Assembly: GCA_947259675.1 (NCBI GenBank)
Contig: CAMYNE010000189.1
Coordinates: forward strand, 1 to 7,888
Length of the DNA stretch: 7,888 nt
Direction of reading: 5' to 3'
DNA from: an uncultured Pirellulaceae bacterium
GTDB taxonomy: Bacteria > Planctomycetota > Planctomycetia > Pirellulales > Pirellulaceae
Part shown: one piece after another, positions 6,538 through 7,888 of the stretch
How positions within the stretch are numbered: position 1 is the stretch's first letter
How the letters are laid out: every line of letters begins with the position of its first letter
Position numbers and translations under genes: made by a program
Notes under the pieces: generated by a model
The model's database searches: none
What the model saw: only the letters and a program-made list of their open reading frames with translations
Told to the model about the DNA's origin: nothing

Positions 6538-7518
6538 TTATTTTTTCAAAACTTCCTGGCGAGCCAACGCCGCAGCGCCCATAACTCCTGCGTCATCGCC
6601 CAAAGTTGCCTCAACTATTTCAAAAACGTTTCGCAAAGATGGCAAAACGCGTTTGCGCGCCGATTGTTCGACGATCGGCAAAATGGTGTCCGCCATGGCT
6701 TCGATCAGCCCGCCACCAAAAATAACTTTTTCTGGCGCCAACAGATTGACCACCGTGACGACGGCGGAGGCCAGATAGACGGCCGCCTTTTCAACGATCG
6801 CTTGAACAGCCTTGTCGCCGCCCGCAATTGAATCGGCGAGCGCGCCACTGCGAATATCGGAAAGGTCAGTTCCTGCCTTTTCCCGTAACACAGGTGCATG
6901 TCCCCGGTAGCACGCCTGAGCCGCCTTGCCTGCGATGGCCAGTCGCGAAGCAACCGCCTCCAGTGAACCCCTGTTGCCAAGGCCATCCAAAGGGCCATCA
7001 GGCACGATCGGAATATGACCGATCTCCATACAAGTGCAATTCGCACCGCGAATGAGTTTGCCATCGTAAACACAACCACCGCCGACGCCTGTTCCGGGGA
7101 ATATGCCGACGACACACCGTGCGGCTTTACCCGCGCCAAACGTGTATTCGCCAAAAACACCGGCGTCGACGTCATTGGCGACAGTGACATGAAAACCGAA
7201 TTCATCTTGGATCGAATCGCCGATCGGGACATTCTTCCATCCAAGGTTGGGAGCTTCACGAATTGTCCGTTTTTTCAAGTTGAGAGGACCGGGGCAGCCA
7301 ATCCCCAATCCTCCAATCTCTGCGGCCTTTAAATCGGCGTCGGCGAGCGCTTCCGCGATGACGGCATTAATCCGTTTCAGACCGGTTTGCATGCCTTCGT
7401 GCCCTTTGGTCTTTTTTCTTGCGCGACCAATTGGTTCAAAGTTTTCGTCAAACACAACGGCCAACATCTTGGTTCCGCCTAGATCAAATCCGATCCAATG
7501 GTGTTTGTCATCGTTCAT
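6538..7518 (-). CDS. ROK-family sugar kinase (glucokinase-like) lacking the zinc cysteines
   Basis: This 326-residue protein is a cytoplasmic ROK-fold (actin-like) kinase, probably phosphorylating glucose or a related hexose. The ATP phosphate loop is GFDLGGTK (10-17) and the second glycine loop is PGTGVGGG (141-148). The catalytic base is Asp116 in VANDVDAG. EIGH (165-168) and the Glu of GSLEA (Glu187) would contact the sugar, and APEKVIFGGG (261-270) is the typical C-terminal adenosine motif. The ROK zinc signature CxCGxxGCxE reads DGLGNRGSLE (178-187): all three cysteines are replaced, so the structural zinc of classical ROK kinases is probably absent. The start at 7518 gives a standard N-terminus, with AAAGG about 10 nt upstream. 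The gene is codirectional with ppx and ppk1, 76 bp before ppx, which raises but does not prove a link to polyphosphate as phosphoryl donor. Confidence 0.93.
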   Translation of the reverse strand: MNDDKHHWIGFDLGGTKMLAVVFDENFEPIGRARKKTKGHEGMQTGLKRINAVIAEALADADLKAAEIGGLGIGCPGPLNLKKRTIREAPNLGWKNVPIGDSIQDEFGFHVTVANDVDAGVFGEYTFGAGKAARCVVGIFPGTGVGGGCVYDGKLIRGANCTCMEIGHIPIVPDGPLDGLGNRGSLEAVASRLAIAGKAAQACYRGHAPVLREKAGTDLSDIRSGALADSIAGGDKAVQAIVEKAAVYLASAVVTVVNLLAPEKVIFGGGLIEAMADTILPIVEQSARKRVLPSLRNVFEIVEATLGDDAGVMGAAALARQEVLKK

Positions 7519-7600
7519 ACTGGTTTTACCTTTGTGTTACCGATCAAAACGTACGCCGAAAATGCCTGGATGGAGTTTCAGTTAATTGCTTAGCATTGAG

Positions 7601-7618
7601 TCAGGAATAACTTCCTGA
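7601..7618. repeat. Small perfect hairpin TCAGGAA-TAAC-TTCCTGA
   Basis: A 7-bp perfect inverted repeat with a 4-nt loop lies between the ROK kinase start (7518) and the end of the GxxExxY gene (7702). No T-tract follows on either strand. Together with the larger hairpin at 7640-7688 it may insulate the two minus-strand genes. It is short enough to be fortuitous. Confidence 0.35.
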
Positions 7619-7639
7619 TCCGCGTCGTTTGTGTTGAAC

Positions 7640-7688
7640 AGGAGGTAACTGAGTAAACGGAGAATTTACTTCGTTCATTCAGTCTCCT
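7640..7688 (-). terminator. Long imperfect hairpin after the GxxExxY gene
   Basis: AGGAG (7640-7644) and ACTGA (7648-7652) pair with CTCCT (7684-7688) and TCAGT (7679-7683), with a 3-nt bulge. Pairing continues from 7653-7662 with 7669-7678 (one mismatch, two G-U pairs), leaving a 6-nt AATTTA loop. This makes about 19 pairs. It begins 13 nt after the stop of the minus-strand GxxExxY gene, where a transcription end would lie. There is no U-run, so it may act as a 3'-stabilising stem or a factor-assisted terminator instead of a classical intrinsic one. Confidence 0.5.
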
Positions 7689-7701
7689 CGTCTTCAGCCC
7701 A

Positions 7702-7888
7702 TCATTCGAGATTGGCACCAGGCAATATTGGCCGTGACACACCATCGGTCAATTTCTGTTCGTTAAAGTTGATGATTAGCCCAAGTGGAATGTTGAGCAG
7801 AGTCATGTAACTTAACAGTTGCGCCTTGTGAATTGGAAGTACTGATTCGATCGCTTTGACTTCGACAGTTAGACAACCTTCGACCAAC
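7702..7888 (-). CDS. GxxExxY-family protein, C-terminal part
   Basis: Only the last 61 codons plus stop are inside the window; the 5' part lies beyond the right edge, and the TTG at 7885-7887 is an internal Leu codon, not a start. The sequence VEGCLTVEVKAIESVLPIHK, then AQLLSYMTLLNIPLGLIINF and a final TDGVSR is the typical end of GxxExxY proteins. These are small proteins of about 120-140 residues, related to the PD-(D/E)xK nuclease fold; the Glu-x-Lys of VEVKA fits the active-site strand. Their cellular role is not established. They often occur as isolated, mobile-looking genes in environmental bacteria. The gene ends in TGA and is followed by the hairpin at 7640-7688. Confidence 0.88.
   Translation of the reverse strand, partial: LVEGCLTVEVKAIESVLPIHKAQLLSYMTLLNIPLGLIINFNEQKLTDGVSRPILPGANLE

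Overview
The window looks like chromosomal DNA from a planctomycete, most likely a Rhodopirellula/Pirellulaceae-type bacterium. This is an inference from gene style: a secreted Asp-box propeller protein with a C-terminal beta-rich module, a GxxExxY protein, a Ppk1/Ppx/ROK-kinase cluster, and weak or absent Shine-Dalgarno sites. No rRNA, tRNA, CRISPR array or transposase gene was seen.

Layout. Bases 1-1470 (+) are the 3' part of a large secreted beta-propeller protein whose 5' end lies outside the window. Bases 1471-2093 are a convergent intergenic region; it holds a 105-bp element with 20-bp inverted-repeat arms (1521-1625) and little else. From 7518 down to 2094 four genes run on the minus strand in one direction: a ROK-family sugar kinase (7518-6538), a Ppx/GppA-type phosphatase (6461-5004), polyphosphate kinase Ppk1 (4975-2822) and an AhpD-like, carboxymuconolactone-decarboxylase-family redox protein (2705-2094). 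Bases 7519-7701 are intergenic with two hairpins. Bases 7702-7888 (minus) are the 3' end of a GxxExxY-family gene that enters from the right edge.

How the genes fit together. Ppk1 makes polyphosphate from ATP and the Ppx-like protein would degrade it. Their 28-bp spacing suggests cotranscription. The ROK kinase may feed sugar phosphate metabolism and lies 76 bp upstream in the same direction.

Main discovery. The AhpD-like gene is interrupted by an in-frame TGA (2460-2462) exactly where the family has the second Cys of its CxxC redox motif. The reading frame and family-typical protein sequence continue unbroken for 121 codons beyond it. A 6-bp hairpin with a GU-containing 6-nt loop begins 19 nt after the TGA, where bacterial SECIS elements lie. 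The simplest reading is a selenoprotein with a Cys-x-x-Sec active site (203 aa), which standard gene callers would split into two ORFs or call a pseudogene. Selenocysteine machinery (selA, selB, selC, selD) is not in this window and must be looked for elsewhere in the genome.
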